From the NCBI GenBank assembly GCA_947044405.1, contig CAMRHE010000359.1, positions 1,541,001 to 1,605,000 of the forward strand: a stretch of DNA of 64,000 nt, written 5' to 3'. The first letter of the stretch is position 1. Each line of letters begins with the position of its first letter. Source of the DNA: Leptodactylus fallax. Taxonomy: Eukaryota; Chordata; Amphibia; Anura; Leptodactylidae. Under the pieces are notes generated by a model. That model saw only the letters and a program-made list of their open reading frames with translations, was not told the DNA's origin and did not search any database. This document shows, in pieces, positions 61,025 through 64,000 of the stretch. A program made the position numbers and the translations under genes.

Positions 61025-62999
61025 AAGGAGTCATGCACATGACTGAATGTCACGGTTGTTTTCTGTGTGCTGCCTGTGCACCGGATGTTCTTCCATGGCC
61101 TTATTGATTGGGGCCAGCAAGCATGGCTGGAAAACCGGACAAGAATAGGACCTGTTCTGAGTTTTGCAGCACGGGTTGTCGCCCCACACACAGTACAGTG
61201 AAAATCACTGTCGTGTGCATGGGCCCATACAATTAAATCAGTCGGTGTGCTATCTGGGAAAAACTCGAATAGCACACAGAACTAGCAACAGGGTTGTTTC
61301 ACATACAACATTTTCCAAAACAAAAGATGTAGCAGCCTCGTTGTTGTGGCTAGTGTTTGGCTAGGAAGTCATTTCTTGTGTGCCAAGAGGGACCGGGAAG
61401 TAAATACCAGCATACAACCCAGGAGGCATCAGAATGGGATAAGGTGGGATCAATAGCCCCTTAACCAATGGCCCCATGTTGCGGGCTAGCGAGCCGCAGC
61501 CAAAAAACGTTGAGTTTTTCTCTGTGGATTTTCTGCCCCAATTATACCTATATGGAAAAACGCCAGCATTTCCATAGGTATAATTTGCAAGCATTTTTGA
61601 AATCATAGCTTCAAGTAGCTTAATAAATGTGCCCCATTGAGTAGCACATTTTATGGTGCATTTTGGCTATAAGTAATGTCCGTTAATTTGAATACCTCTA
61701 ATTTACTGGCATAGTAAAAATGTGCTACTCATTACTGCAAATAATAAAGGCTGTGTTCACACAGTGCATTTATGTTGAATAAACATGGGTTTTATATAAA
61801 AATCGCATGAATTTTCTTTTTGGCAAAAACACACCGTTTGAACACATCTAGTCCCCGGCTGCTGGTAGTTTACTTACATGTAAGCTAAAAACCGATGAAT
61901 TTCAGCTATCATTACATTTCGCGCAGTAACTGCAAAGCAGCACAACCAGTAAGTAAATGCAGCTGATATTCATTGGTGTTTGACTTATAGAGAAGCTAAA
62001 ACAACAGCTGCCAGGGGCTGGATGCGGCTATAATTTATCTTAGAATCTACTACAGCTTCTAGCTGCAATGTGTTTGAGTTTGTGGCACATGTAAAGCCAG
62101 AGATTTGCTGTATTTATTATGAGACATGTCTGTAGGAAACTCCAGTCTTGTGTATAAGAACTTTTTTTTTCTGTATTAGTTATCTGCTTAATTTTCTTTC
62201 ATCCTCACTTTTTTCTTATTTTGGGTTAACATTGAACCAATTAATAGTGTTCCATAGAGTTACAGTGTATGGTCTGAAGTTCATCATCCCAGAATGAGTT
62301 AATATTGTGACCTCAGGGGCCACTGCACATCCTTGCACGGCAATTAACCATTAAAGGAATTGCTTTTATGTAGCTTTTACCAGTTGTTTCCTTCATTACT
62401 GCTAAAATAACAGAGAAAAAATACTACTTTCCCATTGAAATAGTCTCTTTACATACCATTTTTGGAACAAAAAACATGACATGGCCTGTTTATATTATCA
62501 ACAGTGGTTTTCGTCATTTTCTGCTTCTTAGTATTACTTTGCATTCCTTCCTTCATTTGGTATGGTCCAAACTCACTATAGGAACTTTGCCAATGAACAT
62601 TCTATGAAATACATTCGTATATATTATGGTATTTTGCCTAGGATTAATTGGGCTTTTTTTTAATTTTTTTTTTACAGTTTTAAATACCCAGTGTACAGTA
62701 AGATTCAAGCTATAAAATATCCCTCTAAAACTTACCATATCTTCTTAAAATTACAGTATAGTAAAACAAAGTCACAGGATGCTGCCTGCAATTTCTGGGA
62801 CTATGTCCATTTTTCTCCAAAAGCTAAACACTTGCGTTTTGCCACAATCATCCAATGTTTAGACACACTTGGAATATCCACACTTGGAATAACCACACTA
62901 CTGCTTTCCCTTGATGTAAAAACCTACATGAATACCTCAAAATAGCAAAAATCTCTCACCACTATCAAACACCTACAATTGGGAGAGACTATAATCATG
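61025..62999. other. Intergenic block
   Basis: 61020-61230 and 61460-61600 are MITE fragments (GGCCCATACAA; GGAAAAACGCCAGCATTTCC); 61750-61860 is hAT-like (GGCTGTGTTCACACAGTGC). The rest is AT-rich without a gene. 63181-64000 is similar, with ACACGTGTTTCGCGATGCAG near 63690. Confidence 0.4.
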
Positions 63000-63180
63000 G
63001 AATAATAACACCAATAATAATAATAATTATTGTTTATATAGCACCATTAATTCCAAGGTGCTTTACATTTGAGGGTTAACATACGGTACACAAGATATAC
63101 AAAACAGATAATACTAACAGTGACCAACTGGTACAGTGGGATAGAGGGCCCTGCCCGCAAGGGCTTACAATCTATGAGAA
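63000..63180. repeat. Frog-type dispersed repeat
   Basis: (AATAAT)n followed by TATATAGCACCATTAATTCC, TGCTTTACATTTGAGG and CCCTGCCCGCAAGGGCTTAC. I recognise this as a dispersed amphibian repeat; class not determined. Confidence 0.55.
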
Positions 63181-64000
63181 TAATAACATTTCATTTTTAT
63201 TTATAAATTTATATCAAGAACAAGGTGAGTTAAATACAATGGGCAGAAAACATATAGACAAACAAACATATAGGGTGGATGTATAGATGAATATATACAT
63301 ATAAGGCTATATAAAAATAAATGACAATACATAACAATTTTTTTTATCCAGTACATAAATATTAAATATATTGCAATATCTCAAACTATACGTCCAAATG
63401 CAAAAACACACACACACAAACTGAATACATGAGTGACAAGCCAGAGAAATTATTCGGCAGTGATGACCAGAGGAAGTATATAGTCACAAAGGCTACTAAA
63501 GCCAAATGTAGGTGTATGAGCAGCGTCTCATTACCATATCACAAGCCCCAAAAAATAATGTCAATTCATACATTGGAGCAAACTTAACATGTCACAGTAT
63601 CTTTGTGTCACTGAGGCTGTGGTTTGTATTACCTAAAGATATGGCTGCCACAAAGTATACCCACAAATCACAGCACATACCTCTACACGTGTTTCGCGAT
63701 GCAGGCTTCATCAGGATATTAGTATACATAACCACGAGCCACTGTTTGTCTATGTGTTGTCTGTCCATTGTATTGAATTTACCCAGTTCTTGATATACAG
63801 TAAATTTATAAACAAACATGAAATATTTTATTATTATTGGTGTTACTAGTCCATGAGTATAGTCTCTTGTAGATGTTGTTTCCTTGATGCTGTAGGCAGG
63901 TTTCACACAATTCACCAGGGTTAAATCCACAATGTATTTTCACCTCAAGCCGACTTTTGAAACTGTTTATATGAGGCACAAATGAATGTACAGATGTAGC

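Overview
The window is vertebrate nuclear DNA: AT-rich, intron-scale spacing, dense in repeats, with no bacterial-style gene packing. The repeats point to an anuran amphibian. They include several vertebrate Tc1-type transposons, many palindromic MITEs flanked by TTAA (the T2/Kolobok-like class abundant in frogs), hAT MITEs with 8-bp target duplications, a CR1/L2-like LINE and two probable solo LTRs. The frog assignment is an inference from repeat content; no species marker was read.

One host gene is clear. HRH2, the histamine H2 receptor (a Gs-coupled amine GPCR), lies on the minus strand at 53329-54444 as one uninterrupted coding exon. A probable splice acceptor sits at about 54860, upstream of its 5' UTR, and the stop codon overlaps a consensus splice donor. 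Two weaker minus-strand candidate exons (7565-7840 and 5405-5592) could not be assigned to a gene.

Layout: 1-9100, mostly unique AT-rich DNA with three palindromic MITEs and the two candidate exons. 9100-13660, unique DNA, a 52-bp palindrome and a decayed Tc1-like transposase. 13667-18113, one TTAA-flanked repeat blown up to 4.4 kb by a MITE, a probable solo LTR, a hAT MITE and a nearly intact Tc1 transposon. 18169-20220, remnants of three more Tc1-type elements and a MITE. 20390-27567, microsatellites, TTAA repeats, a solo LTR and a hAT with a nested MITE. 27638-30806, a DD38E Tc1-type transposon interrupted by a complete DD35E transposon. 31300-34800, LINE fragments. 39170-41364 and 43475-44046, two copies of a foldback MITE, the first carrying a full DD34E transposon with one nonsense codon. 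44600-52300, many short MITEs and a tandem duplication that preserves an unoccupied MITE target. 53329-54860, HRH2. 57026-63200, a hAT with a 31-bp minisatellite, plus further MITEs.

The genes do not form a pathway. The interest lies in the layered transposon history: D-to-E spacing counted directly from the translated ORFs separates three classes of Tc1/mariner transposase (34, 35 and 38 residues). Their nesting gives relative ages, and several copies are only one to two mutations from an open transposase frame. No CRISPR, operon, tRNA or rRNA was recognised.
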